Shown: positions 24,309-34,539, counted from the first letter of the stretch. The stretch: 64,000 bases of DNA from Cohnella thermotolerans DSM 17683 (GCF_000429825.1 NZ_KE386955.1:174204-238203); one strand, 5' to 3'. Made by a program: numbers and translations. The notes: generated by a model not told the origin, from the letters alone.

Positions 24309-25994
24309 TTACGCGTTTTTTTGGCGTTCGGCCAGGACCAGCATTTCCTGCGCGTGATGTCGGGTTTTTTCCGTTACTTCCACACCGCCCAGCATTCGGG
24401 CGAGCTCTTCCACGCGTTCCTCTCCTTGAAGCTCGCGGATGGACGTCGAGGTCCGTCCGTCCTTCGTGATGCTTTTGCTGATTTCATAAGAGTGGTCCGC
24501 CATGCAAGCGACTTGCGGCAAGTGCGTAATGGCGAACACCTGGCAAGAAGCCGACAGCAGCGAGAGCTTCTCCGCAATCGCCTGCGCCGCACGGCCGCTG
24601 ACGCCGGTGTCCACTTCGTCGAAGACGAGCACGGGAATCCGGTCGATGCGGGCGAAAATCGCCTTCAGCGCAAGCATGACGCGTGACATTTCGCCGCCCG
24701 AGGCGATCTTGGCCAGCGGCTTGGGCGGTTCGCCGGGGTTGGTCGACAGCAGAAATTCGGCATTGTCGCTGCCTGTAGCGGTCAAGGGGCCTTGCTCCAG
24801 CTTGACCTCGAATACCGCCCGCTCCATCTGCAAGTCGCGGAGCTCGCTCTCGATCGCGCGGGACAGCCGTTTGGCGGCGTCGCGCCGGATGGCGGACAGC
24901 AAGTCGGCCCGTTCGGTCAGCTCCCCGTGCAGCCGGCGTTCCTGCTCGGACAGCTCCTTGAGCCTTTCCTCCCGATTGTCCAGCTTCTCCGTCTCCGATT
25001 GAATTTTCTCCTTATAGGCAATAATATCGGCGATCGTCTCTCCATACTTGCGCTTCAACCCATGGAGCAGATCGAGACGGTCCTCGATCTCGGCAAGCCG
25101 CTGCGGATTGAATTCGATGCCTTCGCGATAGCTTCTTAATTGAAAAACGACATCCTCCGCTGCGTAATAAGCGGATTGAAGCTGTTCGAGCAGCGGCTGT
25201 ACGGTGCCGGGATCCACCTTGACGATCTCCTCAAGCTTGGAGACGGCTCTGGAGATGGCCGCAAGCCCCTTCGGTCCGTTCAATAAATCGTAGGCTTCGG
25301 CGGCGGACTCCGCCAGCTTCTCGGCGTGGGTCAGCTTGCGCCGCTCTTCCTGAAGCGCTTCGTCTTCGCCCGGCTTGAGCCGCGCTTCGGCGATCTCTTC
25401 CAACTGATAGCGGTACAGGTCGAGCATTTGCATTTGCTGGCGGGAAGTGTCTTCCAATTCTCTGCGTTCGCGCACAAGCCGCTGATACTTATCGAATTGA
25501 ACCTGGTATTCGTTCTTGATTTCCGCAATCGCGTCTCCCGCGTATTGATCCAGCCATTCGAGATGACGCTCGGTGCGGAGCAGCGACTGGTGCTCGTGCT
25601 GGCCGTGAATGTTGACCAGATGCTCGCCGACTTCCCGCAGCATCGACAGCGTCACGCTTTGGCCGTTAATTCTCGCGGTAGATTTGCCCTGCAGGTTCAA
25701 TTCCCGGCGGATCAGCAGCGTCTCCTCTTCCTCGGCCTCGATGCCAAGCCGGCGCAGCGTCTCCCATACGGGATGCCCGGCGGGCAAGTCGAACACCGCT
25801 TCGATGTCCGCCCGATCGCAGCCGTGGCGAATCATATCGGCCGAACCCCGGCCTCCCGCAATCAAGGCAAGCGCGTCGATAACGATCGACTTGCCCGCGC
25901 CCGTCTCCCCGGTCAGGACGTGAAAGCCATGATGAAATTTGGCCGTGACCTGTTCGATGACGGCCAAATTGCGGATGGACAGCTCCTGAAGCAT
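24309..25994 (-). CDS. recN: DNA repair ATPase RecN
   Basis: 561 aa SMC-like protein acting at double-strand breaks. It begins MLQELSIRNLAVIEQV, with Walker A GETGAGKS near residue 32, a long coiled coil across the middle third, the ABC signature LAKIASGGEMSRVMLALK, and Walker B IPVLVFDEVDTGVSG. It follows argR by 36 bases on the same strand, a linkage kept across Bacilli. Confidence 0.96.
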   Translation of the reverse strand: MLQELSIRNLAVIEQVTAKFHHGFHVLTGETGAGKSIVIDALALIAGGRGSADMIRHGCDRADIEAVFDLPAGHPVWETLRRLGIEAEEEETLLIRRELNLQGKSTARINGQSVTLSMLREVGEHLVNIHGQHEHQSLLRTERHLEWLDQYAGDAIAEIKNEYQVQFDKYQRLVRERRELEDTSRQQMQMLDLYRYQLEEIAEARLKPGEDEALQEERRKLTHAEKLAESAAEAYDLLNGPKGLAAISRAVSKLEEIVKVDPGTVQPLLEQLQSAYYAAEDVVFQLRSYREGIEFNPQRLAEIEDRLDLLHGLKRKYGETIADIIAYKEKIQSETEKLDNREERLKELSEQERRLHGELTERADLLSAIRRDAAKRLSRAIESELRDLQMERAVFEVKLEQGPLTATGSDNAEFLLSTNPGEPPKPLAKIASGGEMSRVMLALKAIFARIDRIPVLVFDEVDTGVSGRAAQAIAEKLSLLSASCQVFAITHLPQVACMADHSYEISKSITKDGRTSTSIRELQGEERVEELARMLGGVEVTEKTRHHAQEMLVLAERQKNA

Positions 25995-26030
25995 GCAACA
26001 ACCCCTCCCCTAGCGATGCGACAACGGCAA

Positions 26031-26480
26031 TCAGCGAATCATTTCGTGGATTTTCTCGACCAATTGGGCCCCTTGTTCCTTCGAACGGCAAATCAGCAAG
26101 GTGGTATCGTCCCCGCTGATCGACCCCATAATTTCGGGCCAATCCATTCCGTCGATCAGAGAGGCGATTGTGTTCGCCGTTCCCGGCAAGCATTTGACCA
26201 CCACGAGGTTGTCCGCCGCCTCGGCGTTGACGAAATGGTCCACGAGCGCGCGTCTGAGCTTCATCGCCGGATTGTACCGCTGGTCCTGCGGCATGGAATA
26301 TTTGTACCGGCCGTCCTCCAGCGGCACTTTGATCAACTGCATCTCTTTGATATCCCGCGAGACGGTCGCCTGGGTTACGTTCACGCCCTCGCTGCGCAAT
26401 GCTTCGACCAAATCCTCCTGCGTCTCGATCTCCCTGGAACCGATCAATTCGCGGATTTTCCTCTGCCTTTGCCCTTTCAT
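26031..26480 (-). CDS. argR: Arginine repressor ArgR/AhrC
   Basis: 149 aa hexameric regulator of arginine synthesis and breakdown. The N-terminal winged helix includes ETQEDLVEALRSEGVNVTQATVSRD; the C-terminal arginine-binding domain carries GTANTIASLID and the GSISGDDTTLLI strand with the Asp pair that contacts arginine. The start overlaps the stop of the upstream gene by 4 bases (ATGA). Confidence 0.96.
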   Translation of the reverse strand: MKGQRQRKIRELIGSREIETQEDLVEALRSEGVNVTQATVSRDIKEMQLIKVPLEDGRYKYSMPQDQRYNPAMKLRRALVDHFVNAEAADNLVVVKCLPGTANTIASLIDGMDWPEIMGSISGDDTTLLICRSKEQGAQLVEKIHEMIR

Positions 26481-26944
26481 CCGTTCTCATCCTCCACTTG
26501 GAACCGCACCGTTCGGAGCCATTGATCTTTCAGGTTTGCAATAATAATGCCTTCGCATTCCGGGAACAGCAGCGCGTAGACGAGCAGCCGTTCCCTCAGT
26601 CCGCTGGCCGTCCATTCGATCGGCCGGCGCGATTTATCCAGTTTAACCAGGTAATACTTGTCTTCTTTGGCCGCAAGGTAATCGAAGTAAAGGCGGGTCG
26701 GCTGGAGCGGCCCGTCGTCGACCGCTACGCCGAGCGGAATCCGGTGCTTGCCGGAGAGCACTTCGTAGCCCTGCTGCTCCAGCAGCGCCACCGCCTCGTC
26801 CGGTTCGACTTCTCCCGATTTGGCCAGCTTGCGAAGCCGGTATCCGGGCGGCTCGTGCAGCCAGTGATTGAAGCGGCGCCAGATCCACCAGAGGAGCAAA
26901 AACACCGCCACCAAAAAGACGAACCAATCGCCGAATTTTGCCAT
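26477..26944 (-). CDS. Unknown membrane-anchored protein between tlyA and argR
   Basis: 155 aa. Residues 6-22 form one transmembrane helix (GDWFVFLVAVFLLLWWIW). A basic stretch, a short helical segment (EVEPDEAVALLEQQGYEVLSG) and an alpha/beta region follow: RLYFDYLAAKEDKYYLVKLDK, then LRERLLVYALLFP and GIIIANLKDQ. That last pattern recalls a PD-(D/E)XK nuclease-type fold (Asp, then Lys-x-Asp strand, then helix), but key residues are not convincing. It overlaps argR by 4 bases, so co-expression is likely. I do not recognise a named family. Confidence 0.75.
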   Translation of the reverse strand: MAKFGDWFVFLVAVFLLLWWIWRRFNHWLHEPPGYRLRKLAKSGEVEPDEAVALLEQQGYEVLSGKHRIPLGVAVDDGPLQPTRLYFDYLAAKEDKYYLVKLDKSRRPIEWTASGLRERLLVYALLFPECEGIIIANLKDQWLRTVRFQVEDENG

Positions 26945-27133
26945 CTCCGCCCACCTCTTCGCGAGAACGTCGCCTGAACGGCCGTTCTAACTACTTCGAG
27001 GCAAGGCCATTCTTTTCCTCCATCCCGGTAAAACCGAAAAAAACCGGAGCTGATCGGCTAGAGCGAACCGTTATCAAATCCGGCCGTTCTTCGGCAGCTC
27101 CGGGCATGAAATCCCGAGGGATGATGTGCGAAT

Positions 27134-27982
27134 TTAATCGCGGATTCCGCGAAACGCGGCAGCCGCTTCCTGTACCGTGCGGTCGGCAAGCTGCGCCAGC
27201 TTGCCGGCGGCGACTTGCTCCTCAGACGGAGCCGCGTCGCCCAACTTCCAGTACGCCAAAAATTCGATGTTGCCCTCGCCTCCCGTAATCGGGGAATACG
27301 TCAGGCCTTGCAGCTCGAATCCGAGCTCATTCGCGAACAAGAGCACGTCCTTCACGACGGCGGCGTGCACGGAAGAATCCCGCACGACGCCCGATTTGCC
27401 GACTTGCTCGCGTCCCGCTTCGAATTGGGGCTTGATCAACGCGACGGTTCCGCCGCCCGGCGCCAGCAGAGGCTTGAGGGCGGGCAGAATCAGCTTCAGC
27501 GAAATAAAGCTGACGTCGATTGTCGCGAAGCCCGGACGCGGTCCTTGCAAGTGCTCCGCCGTCACGTGGCGGAAGTTCGTCCGCTCCATCACGCAAACCC
27601 GCTTGTCTTGGCGCAGGGACCAATCCAATTGATTATAACCGACGTCCAGCGCGTAAACAAACGAAGCCCCGTGCTGCAATGCGCAATCGGTAAAGCCGCC
27701 GGTCGAGGCGCCGATGTCGAGCATAACCGCCCCTTCCAGGTCGATGCCGAAATGCCGGATGGCTTTCTCCAGCTTGAGCCCGCCGCGGCTTACATAGGGA
27801 TGGGGCGCGCCTTTGACGGTAATCGCCGCATCCCGCGGCACCTTCGTGCCCGCTTTATCGATTCTCTCCGAGCCGACCAGAACGAGTCCCGCCATGATGG
27901 CGGCTTTCGCCTTCTCCCGGCTTTCGAAGTACCCTTGCTCCACCAAAAGCACGTCCAAACGTTCCTTCCCGATCGCTGTCAT
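27134..27982 (-). CDS. tlyA: TlyA-family rRNA 2'-O-methyltransferase (YqxC)
   Basis: 282 aa. An S4 RNA-binding domain (residues 7-65, KERLDVLLVEQGYFESREKA) is followed by an FtsJ-type SAM-dependent methyltransferase domain with VMLDIGASTGGFTDCAL at about 85 and FATIDVSFISL. TlyA proteins modify 16S/23S rRNA; in Bacillus the orthologue YqxC lies between dxs and ahrC, as here. The longer upstream frame is inside dxs; the ATG at 27982 is chosen because it gives the conserved S4 start, though its AGAAGG is unusually close. It lies 10 bases after dxs. Confidence 0.9.
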   Translation of the reverse strand: MTAIGKERLDVLLVEQGYFESREKAKAAIMAGLVLVGSERIDKAGTKVPRDAAITVKGAPHPYVSRGGLKLEKAIRHFGIDLEGAVMLDIGASTGGFTDCALQHGASFVYALDVGYNQLDWSLRQDKRVCVMERTNFRHVTAEHLQGPRPGFATIDVSFISLKLILPALKPLLAPGGGTVALIKPQFEAGREQVGKSGVVRDSSVHAAVVKDVLLFANELGFELQGLTYSPITGGEGNIEFLAYWKLGDAAPSEEQVAAGKLAQLADRTVQEAAAAFRGIRD

Positions 27983-27992
27983 GCCTTCTCGG

Positions 27993-29882
27993 TCACGTCG
28001 CCTTCTGGCGCACCCGCGCCACCTTGGCGCGCAGCTCTTGCGCCACATGTTCGGCCGTAAGCCCCGCTTCGATTCGCTGTTCTTTAATGGAAGCATGCTC
28101 GATGAAGCGGTCGGGAATGCCCGCCAAGCTGACGGACATCGATTGGATCTGGTGCAGCGCGTAAAATTCCAGCACCGCGCTTCCCAAGCCGCCGGCCACC
28201 GCCGTCTCCTCGAGAACGAGCAGAGGCAGCCTCTCCTGCGCCAGCGACAGCAGCATCTCTTCGTCAAGCGGCTTGATGAACCGGGCGTTCACGACGCGGA
28301 TGCCGATCCCTTCGCGCTTGAGCAGTTCGGCCGCTTCTTCGGCCACTTGCACCATCGGCCCGATCGCGAGCACGGCCGCGTAGTCGCCCTCGCGGACGAC
28401 TTCCCACTTGCCGATCGGAATCGGCTGAGGATCTTCATCCATGGGAACACCTAGACCGTTCACGCGCGGATACCGCACGGCGATCGGACCGTCGTCGTAA
28501 TCGACCGCCGTCTTCAGCATGCGGCGCAGCTCGTTCTCATCCTTCGGCATCATCAGCACCAGATTCGGGATGTGCCGCAGAAAGGCGATATCGTAGACGC
28601 CCTGATGCGTCTCCCCGTCCGGACCGACAAAGCCGGCGCGGTCGATCGCGAAAATGACGTTGGCGTTGTGGCGGCAAATATCGTGCACGACCTGATCGTA
28701 CGCCCGCTGCAGGAACGTGGAATAAACGGCGTACACGGGCTTCAGCCCTTCCAACGCCATCGCCGCGCACATCGTCGCGGCGTGCTGCTCGGCGATGCCG
28801 ACGTCGAACATGCGGTTCGGGAACCGCTTCTCGAAGCCCAGCAGCCCCGATCCGGCCGGCATCGCCGGCGTGACGGCGACGATGCGCTCGTCCTTCTCCG
28901 CCAGTTCGATCAGCGCGTTGCCGAACACTTCCGTATACATCGGCGGTCCGACCGGCTTGACGACCTGTCCGGATTCGATCTTGTAAGGCGTAATGCCGTG
29001 CCACTTGAGCGAATCGGCTTCGGCGGGCGAATAGCCTTTGCCTTTGACGGTCAGTACGTGCACGAGCACGGGGCCGTCCACTTTATCGGCCTGGCGGAAC
29101 GTGTCCAGCAGCTTCTCGACATCGTGTCCGTCCACGGGCCCGAAATACTTCAAACCGAATTCTTCGAACAGCATGCCGGGCACGACCAAATATTTCAGTC
29201 CGTCCTTGAAACGTTCCGCGGTCTTGGCCAGCTTGCCGCCGACCGCCGGTATTTTGCGCAGCAGCGCTTCAAATTCTTCCTTGGCTTTGCGGTACGTTTT
29301 GTCGGAGCGCACTTTGCCGAGGTAATTGTGCAGGGCGCCGACGTTCGGCGCGATCGACATCTCGTTATCGTTGAGCACGACGGTCAGCTTGCGCTTCTCG
29401 TGGCCGATATGGTTGAGCGCTTCCAGCGCCATGCCGCCCGTCAGCGCTCCGTCGCCGATAACGGCGATGACTTTGTTATTCTCGCCCTTCAGGTCACGGG
29501 CCAGCGCCATGCCGATGGCCGCCGACAGGGACGTGCTGCTGTGGCCGGCCTCCCAGACGTCGTGCTCGCTCTCCGCCCGCTTGACGAAGCCGCACAAGCC
29601 GTTCTTCTGGCGAAGCGTATGGAAGCGATCCATCCGTCCGGTCAGCATCTTGTGGACGTACGCCTGATGGCCGACGTCGAAAATCAATTTGTCCTTGGGA
29701 CTGTCGTACAAATAATGCAGCGCCAGAGTCAGCTCCACCACGCCCAAATTGGGCGCCAGATGGCCTCCGGTCGCGGACAGCTTCTCGATGAGAAATTGTC
29801 GGATTTCCTGTGCCAGTTGCGGAAGCTCGGACAAAGCGAGCTTTTTCAAGTCCGCTGGACTGTCTATGTGATCGAGCAGCAC
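27993..29882 (-). CDS. dxs: 1-Deoxy-D-xylulose-5-phosphate synthase
   Basis: 629 aa, first enzyme of the MEP isoprenoid pathway; condenses pyruvate and glyceraldehyde 3-phosphate with thiamine diphosphate. Visible: [50 protein letters not shown]...[13 protein letters not shown] (TPP motif), and the transketolase pyrimidine and C domains. The frame is open 77 codons upstream, but the GTG at 29882 gives the family's usual N-terminus ([11 protein letters not shown]) and has GGGGAAAG in front. It opens a unit with tlyA and argR, behind an extended -10 promoter. Confidence 0.95.
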   Translation of the reverse strand: MLLDHIDSPADLKKLALSELPQLAQEIRQFLIEKLSATGGHLAPNLGVVELTLALHYLYDSPKDKLIFDVGHQAYVHKMLTGRMDRFHTLRQKNGLCGFVKRAESEHDVWEAGHSSTSLSAAIGMALARDLKGENNKVIAVIGDGALTGGMALEALNHIGHEKRKLTVVLNDNEMSIAPNVGALHNYLGKVRSDKTYRKAKEEFEALLRKIPAVGGKLAKTAERFKDGLKYLVVPGMLFEEFGLKYFGPVDGHDVEKLLDTFRQADKVDGPVLVHVLTVKGKGYSPAEADSLKWHGITPYKIESGQVVKPVGPPMYTEVFGNALIELAEKDERIVAVTPAMPAGSGLLGFEKRFPNRMFDVGIAEQHAATMCAAMALEGLKPVYAVYSTFLQRAYDQVVHDICRHNANVIFAIDRAGFVGPDGETHQGVYDIAFLRHIPNLVLMMPKDENELRRMLKTAVDYDDGPIAVRYPRVNGLGVPMDEDPQPIPIGKWEVVREGDYAAVLAIGPMVQVAEEAAELLKREGIGIRVVNARFIKPLDEEMLLSLAQERLPLLVLEETAVAGGLGSAVLEFYALHQIQSMSVSLAGIPDRFIEHASIKEQRIEAGLTAEHVAQELRAKVARVRQKAT

Positions 29883-29972
29883 GTAGTTCACCGCTTTCCC
29901 CGAATTTGACGTGCTTCGCTTCATTGGGCCGAAGCGAACGGTTCCGTCTCCTTGATGTTGGATATTACGCCT

Positions 29973-30002
29973 ATTATAGCATACTCGGAATTCAAAGCCC
30001 AA
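29973..30002 (-). promoter_or_regulatory. Promoter of dxs
   Basis: Minus strand -35 TTGGGC (29997-30002), 18-base spacer, extended -10 TGCTATAAT (TATAAT at 29973-29978). The rest of the 370-base gap between dxs and ispA shows only this promoter and the ispA terminator. Confidence 0.6.
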
Positions 30003-30168
30003 GGCCAAGACTTCCATTTTCGGGAAAGTTCGACGCGGACGGCGATTCGCATGCTGCGGACGCGGCTTCGGGGCGACAAAAACGACGGCAACTCTTTGCA
30101 CGAGCGTCTTCATCCTGTGAACCGCGGCGCGGAAAAGCCGGGTTCCAGCGTTAACCGCTCTGCTGTCG

Positions 30169-30211
30169 CAAAAAAACGTTCCTTCTCCCGCGGCTCGCGG
30201 GAGAAGGAACG
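30169..30211 (-). terminator. Terminator of the yqhY-to-ispA operon
   Basis: A perfect 16-bp stem (CGTTCCTTCTCCCGCG / CGCGGGAGAAGGAACG, 3-base loop) followed by seven T on the minus strand, about 45 bases after the ispA stop. Confidence 0.95.
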
Positions 30212-30256
30212 CTTCAGGCCGATCCGATCGGCGTCTCGGGGCTGCTTAAGAGGCGA

Positions 30257-31174
30257 TCAATGATCCCGCCGCATCATGGAACGGGCGATGCCGACGAGCA
30301 AATCCGGGCGCGCCAGACCCGCTGCCGACAGCACCTCGATCCCCTCCTCGGTGAGCGAAGATACGCGCTTGCGGCTCTCTTCCAGGCCGATCAGGTAAGG
30401 ATAGGTGACTTTGCCTTGGCGCTCGTCGCTTTTGAGCGGCTTGCCGAGCTTGGCTTCGTCCCCCGTCACGTCCAGGATGTCGTCTTGAATTTGAAAAGCG
30501 AGGCCGACGTTGCGCCCGAACAACCCGAGCGCGTCCAGCTGCCGGCCGCCAGCCTCCGCCGCATGCCCTCCGGCACGCAGCGAGAAAGCGATCAGGTCGG
30601 CCGTCTTGTGCAGGTGAATGTTCTCCAGCTGCTCGAGCGAGGTGATGCCCTGCTCGCCCTGCATGTCGTCCGCCTGGCCGCCTACCATGCCGGGCAGCCC
30701 CCCGAACCGGGCGAGCTCGGCGACGACCGCAAGCGTGCGGTCCGCCGGAACGCCCAGGGCGACCGCCTGCGAGGCTACGTAGAAAGCGTGCGTCAGCAAG
30801 CCGTCTCCCGCCAGTATCGCCATCGCTTCCCCGAACACCTTGTGGTTCGTCGGGCGGCCGCGGCGATAGTCGTCGTTGTCCATAGCCGGCAAATCGTCAT
30901 GGATAAGCGAATACGTATGCACCATTTCCACGGCCGTCGCGAACGGCATCGCCCGTTCGCAGTCCTTCTCGTCGCCGGATACGCTTTCGGCCGCTGCGAG
31001 CGCAAGAATCGGCCGAAGACGCTTCCCTCCCGCTTCCAGGGAATAAAGAGCCGCTTCCCGCAAGCGGGCGGGAATGCGCCAATCGGCGGGAATGGCGTTC
31101 TTCAGCGCCTCTTCGACCCTCTCCCGCCGCTTCTGCATATAGAGGCCGATCGCCATCGATTCCTGTTGCATCAC
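30257..31174 (-). CDS. ispA: Farnesyl diphosphate synthase (polyprenyl synthetase)
   Basis: 305 aa; chains IPP onto DMAPP/GPP to make C15. The first Asp-rich motif DDLPAMD is at residues 93-99 and the second reads FQIQDDILDVTGD near 235. KRLRP near 51 binds IPP. A GTG (31174) and an ATG (31171) are adjacent starts with GGAGAG upstream. It lies 6 bases after xseB, ends the operon, and is separated from dxs by a strong terminator. Confidence 0.94.
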   Translation of the reverse strand: MMQQESMAIGLYMQKRRERVEEALKNAIPADWRIPARLREAALYSLEAGGKRLRPILALAAAESVSGDEKDCERAMPFATAVEMVHTYSLIHDDLPAMDNDDYRRGRPTNHKVFGEAMAILAGDGLLTHAFYVASQAVALGVPADRTLAVVAELARFGGLPGMVGGQADDMQGEQGITSLEQLENIHLHKTADLIAFSLRAGGHAAEAGGRQLDALGLFGRNVGLAFQIQDDILDVTGDEAKLGKPLKSDERQGKVTYPYLIGLEESRKRVSSLTEEGIEVLSAAGLARPDLLVGIARSMMRRDH

Positions 31175-31180
31175 TTCCGG

Positions 31181-31489
31181 CTACTCTCCTTTGTCGGCAC
31201 TGAACTCCTCGCGCACGGGAGCGAACGGCTTGCGCTGCAGGCCGTTCTCGTCTTCCACCAGCATCTCGATGCGCCGTTCGACCTGCTCGAGCTTCTGCCC
31301 GCAAATGCGAGACAGCGCCATCCCTTCCTGGTAAAGCTCGATCGCCGTCTCGAGCGGAACGTCCGAGTTCTCCAGCCGGGCGACGATCCGCTCCAGCCGC
31401 TCCATCGCTTCCTCAAACGAGATCGCGCTTTCCGCGCCTCCCGGCGTCTGCTTGTCCCCCGCCGCGTTCGTCTCCGCATTAGTTCCCAT
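31181..31489 (-). CDS. xseB: Exodeoxyribonuclease VII small subunit
   Basis: 102 aa; helical partner of XseA. The core ISFEEAMERLERIVARLENSD followed by LETAIELYQEGMAL is the family signature. The N-terminus is about 20 residues longer than usual and polar, as is the C-terminal tail. It overlaps xseA by 11 bases and precedes ispA by 6. Confidence 0.93.
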   Translation of the reverse strand: MGTNAETNAAGDKQTPGGAESAISFEEAMERLERIVARLENSDVPLETAIELYQEGMALSRICGQKLEQVERRIEMLVEDENGLQRKPFAPVREEFSADKGE

Positions 31490-32843
31490 CCGCGATCTCC
31501 TCCCCGTGCAATCCCCATACTTGACAATCCAGCTTGCCGTCCGCCAGCCGCACTTTGATCAAATCGCCGGGCTGGACGTCGGCGATGCTGCGAATGAGCG
31601 TCTTCTCGTTCTCGTCGTAGGCGAGGCTGTAGCCCCTGGCCATCACCTTGAGCGGGCTTAGCGCGTCCAGCTGGCGCACGAGCGCGCCGAAGCCCTTCTG
31701 CCGCTCGCGCAGCAAGCCGCGCATCGCGAGCTCGAGCCCGCGCGCGGCCCGCTCGGCCCGCTTGCGCGCGTAGGCCGCCTGCTCCGCGGGACTGGCCGCG
31801 GACAGACGGCCCGCCAGCCGCGCGTGCCGTTCGCGGGCCCGCGCGATATGCCCTTCCGCGCGATACCGCAGGCGGTCGCGCAACCGGTCGAGCTGCTCGG
31901 CCCTCGCGAGCAGCGCCCGGCGAGGCTGCGTGAAGAAGGGCGAGCGCGCCGCCCGCTGCCAGCGCTCGCGCTTGCTCGCGAGCAGCAGCCGGAGCGACTT
32001 CGCCATGCGCAGCTCCAGCGATCGAATCCCTTGCCGCAGCTCGGCGGCATGAGGAACGGCCAGTTCCGCCGCCGCGGTCGGCGTGGCGGCTCTAAGATCC
32101 GCCGCGAAATCGGCGATCGTGAAGTCCGTCTCGTGGCCGACCGCCGAGATGATCGGGATGGCCGAAGCCCGGATCGCGCGGGCGACCGATTCTTCGTTGA
32201 ACGCCCACAGCTCCTCGAGCGAGCCGCCTCCCCGGCCGACGATGAGCACGTCGACTTCGGCAAGCCGGTTCATCGCGGCGATCGCCCGGACGATCGAAGG
32301 CGCCGCCGCCTTCCCCTGAACCGATGCCGGATACAGGTAAACCGGCACCGATGGATGACGCCGCTGCAGCGTAATGAGAATATCGCGCACGGCGGCTCCC
32401 GTCGGCGACGTTATGACGCCGATCGCCTTCGGATAGCGCGGAATCGGGCGTTTGGCCGCTTCCGCGAACAGCCCTTCCGCTTCGAGCTTGCGCTTGAGCT
32501 GCTCGAACGCGAGATACAAGCTGCCGATGCCGTCCGGCTGCATCGCCGTCACGTAAAACTGGTACTGCCCGTCCCTCTCGTAGACGGACACGCCTCCCCT
32601 GGCCAGCACCTTCATGCCGTCCTTCGGCATGAACGGCAGGCGCTGGTTGTGGGAGGCGAACATGACGCTTTTCAAGCGTCCGCTCTCATCCTTGAGCGTA
32701 AAATACATATGACCGCTGGAATGGCGCGTGAAATTCGAAATCTCCGCCCGCAACCACACGTCCTGAAGCTGCGAGTCCCCTTCCAGCTTCATCTTGATAT
32801 ATCGATTGACGTCGCGAATGCTCAGCACGCGTGCCGGTTCCAT
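31479..32843 (-). CDS. xseA: Exodeoxyribonuclease VII large subunit
   Basis: 454 aa nuclease subunit. An N-terminal OB fold (residues 1-105) is followed by the catalytic domain with GVITSPTGAAVRDI, GRGGGSLEELWAFNEE and SAVGHETDFTIADFAADLRAATPTAA, then a long Arg/Ala-rich coiled coil. A 50-base gap separates it from folD. Confidence 0.95.
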   Translation of the reverse strand: MEPARVLSIRDVNRYIKMKLEGDSQLQDVWLRAEISNFTRHSSGHMYFTLKDESGRLKSVMFASHNQRLPFMPKDGMKVLARGGVSVYERDGQYQFYVTAMQPDGIGSLYLAFEQLKRKLEAEGLFAEAAKRPIPRYPKAIGVITSPTGAAVRDILITLQRRHPSVPVYLYPASVQGKAAAPSIVRAIAAMNRLAEVDVLIVGRGGGSLEELWAFNEESVARAIRASAIPIISAVGHETDFTIADFAADLRAATPTAAAELAVPHAAELRQGIRSLELRMAKSLRLLLASKRERWQRAARSPFFTQPRRALLARAEQLDRLRDRLRYRAEGHIARARERHARLAGRLSAASPAEQAAYARKRAERAARGLELAMRGLLRERQKGFGALVRQLDALSPLKVMARGYSLAYDENEKTLIRSIADVQPGDLIKVRLADGKLDCQVWGLHGEEIADGN

Positions 32844-32893
32844 CTCTCCCCGCCTCGCTTCCTCGCCGGAACGCCAGCAATAGAATAGTTTCG

Positions 32894-33751
32894 TTACCCG
32901 ATGCCGTGCGCCCGCTTCGCCGCCTTCAGCGTGTTGGACATCAGCATCGTAATGGTCATCGGGCCGACCCCTCCCGGAACCGGCGTAATCCAGCCGGCCG
33001 CCTGTGCCACGTCGTCGAAGTCAACGTCGCCGCACAGCTTCCCGGTCTCCAGCCGGTTGATGCCGACGTCGATCACGACAGCGCCGGGCTTCACCCAATC
33101 CTTCTTGACGAGCTTCGGCACGCCGACCGCGGCGACGAGAATGTCGGCCTGCCGCGCGAGCGCAGGCAGATCCGGCGTGCGGGAATGGGCGATCGTAACC
33201 GTCGCGTTCTCCCGCAGCAGCAGAAGGGAGACCGGCTTGCCGACGATGTTGCTTCGGCCGATGACGACCGCGTGCTTGCCTGCGGGCGAGTTGCCCGTCC
33301 GCTTCAGCAGCTCGATGACGCCGGCCGGGGTGCAAGGGAGCAGCGAATCGTCGCCGATCGTCAGGTTGCCGACGCTGACCGGATGGAAGCCGTCGACGTC
33401 CTTGTCCACCGAGATGGCGTCGATGACCGCCTTCTCGTCGATATGCTTCGGAAGCGGCAGCTGCACGAGAATGCCGTTAATGCCGGTTTGCTCGTTCAAC
33501 CGGCCGATCAGGGCGAGCAGGTTCTCCTGCGACGTATCGGCCGGAAGCCGGTGAACCTCCGAATAGAAGCCGAGATCCTCGCATGCCTTCGCCTTATTCC
33601 TCACGTACACCTGGGATGCGGGATCTTCCCCGACGAGCACGACCGCCAGCCCGGGCCGAATGCCGCGGGCCGCAAGCTCGGCCGTCTCCCGCTTGATCTC
33701 CTCGCGAATCGTATCCGATATGCGTTTGCCGTCGATGATTTGCCCGCTCAC
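32894..33751 (-). CDS. folD: Bifunctional methylenetetrahydrofolate dehydrogenase/cyclohydrolase
   Basis: 285 aa; interconverts 5,10-methylene-, methenyl- and 10-formyl-THF using NADP. The active-site Lys lies in [14 protein letters not shown] near residue 55; QLPLPKHID and [11 protein letters not shown] follow; the nucleotide-binding motif [14 protein letters not shown] is near 165. The C-terminus has the [15 protein letters not shown] signature. It overlaps nusB by 4 bases. Confidence 0.96.
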   Translation of the reverse strand: MSGQIIDGKRISDTIREEIKRETAELAARGIRPGLAVVLVGEDPASQVYVRNKAKACEDLGFYSEVHRLPADTSQENLLALIGRLNEQTGINGILVQLPLPKHIDEKAVIDAISVDKDVDGFHPVSVGNLTIGDDSLLPCTPAGVIELLKRTGNSPAGKHAVVIGRSNIVGKPVSLLLLRENATVTIAHSRTPDLPALARQADILVAAVGVPKLVKKDWVKPGAVVIDVGINRLETGKLCGDVDFDDVAQAAGWITPVPGGVGPMTITMLMSNTLKAAKRAHGIG

Positions 33752-34245
33752 TCCGCATTTCCCTCCTGGTTCGTCTTCGTCCCCGTCTGCCCGCGCTCCT
33801 CCGCCGCCGTTTGGCCCTGGCGCTCGCGGATCATTCGGCCGAGAACGCCGTTGACGAATTTGCCCGACTCCTCCGTGCCGAAATGCTTCGCCAGCTCGAT
33901 CGCTTCGTTCACGACGACTTTCGGCGGCACGTCCGGCCGGAACTGCAGCTCGAATGCGGCCAACCTTAAAATTTGCAGGTCGACGCGCGACAGGCGGTCC
34001 ACTTGCCAGCCGGTCAAAGCGCGCTCCAGCGCGCGGTCGATCTCCGCCCGCTTGTCCTGCACGCCGGCCACCAATTCGCGCGTGAACGCGTCGATGCCGC
34101 TTAAGCCGCTGACGTCCGCCTCGATCTCGTTGTCGTGACGCGCTTCCTCCATCACGATATCGACGGCCGTCTGTCCGTCGACGCCGTTCATCTCTATTTG
34201 GTACAAGCTTTGTACCGCGATTTCTCTAGCCAATCTGCGTCTCAT
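33748..34245 (-). CDS. nusB: Transcription antitermination factor NusB
   Basis: 165 aa RNA-binding protein of the rRNA antitermination complex. The start ([16 protein letters not shown]) and the C-terminal core ([28 protein letters not shown]) are canonical. A polar tail of about 25 residues (Gln/Glu/Thr-rich) extends past the usual end. GGAGG precedes the ATG by 5 bases. Confidence 0.95.
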   Translation of the reverse strand: MRRRLAREIAVQSLYQIEMNGVDGQTAVDIVMEEARHDNEIEADVSGLSGIDAFTRELVAGVQDKRAEIDRALERALTGWQVDRLSRVDLQILRLAAFELQFRPDVPPKVVVNEAIELAKHFGTEESGKFVNGVLGRMIRERQGQTAAEERGQTGTKTNQEGNAE

Positions 34246-34293
34246 GAATCCTCCGGTCCAATGTTCGTGTAATCAAAAAAATGCGATCCGCAG

Positions 34294-34524
34294 TCAGCGG
34301 GGCCACGGCCAACGGTCCGTCAACCAGTCGGTCAGACGCCCCCAAGGCACGATCGGTCCGCGTTTGTCGTCTCGATTCTTGCCGATCCAATAGCCGATGC
34401 CGGCAAGCAACGCGCAGAACAGCATATCCCAAAACCCGCAAAGCGAATAGATAAGAAAGAAAAAAAGTCCCGCGGCTACGCCGGTCGTGCGCCCGCCGTA
34501 GGTCTCCCACCAGTTTTTCCACAT
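34294..34524 (-). CDS. DUF2273 family small membrane protein
   Basis: 76 aa with one or two hydrophobic helices (about 16-33 and 35-46) followed by a charged tail. It matches the DUF2273 proteins that travel with Asp23 and AmaP in Firmicutes. It sits 15 bases after amaP and 48 bases before nusB, so it belongs to the same operon. Function is unknown beyond the cell-envelope stress context. Confidence 0.8.
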   Translation of the reverse strand: MWKNWWETYGGRTTGVAAGLFFFLIYSLCGFWDMLFCALLAGIGYWIGKNRDDKRGPIVPWGRLTDWLTDRWPWPR

Positions 34525-34539
34525 TGGCGGCGATCCTCC

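Noticed and set aside
28572-29909. 445-codon plus-strand frame over dxs
   Set aside because: Shadow of dxs; no recognisable domain or start signal.
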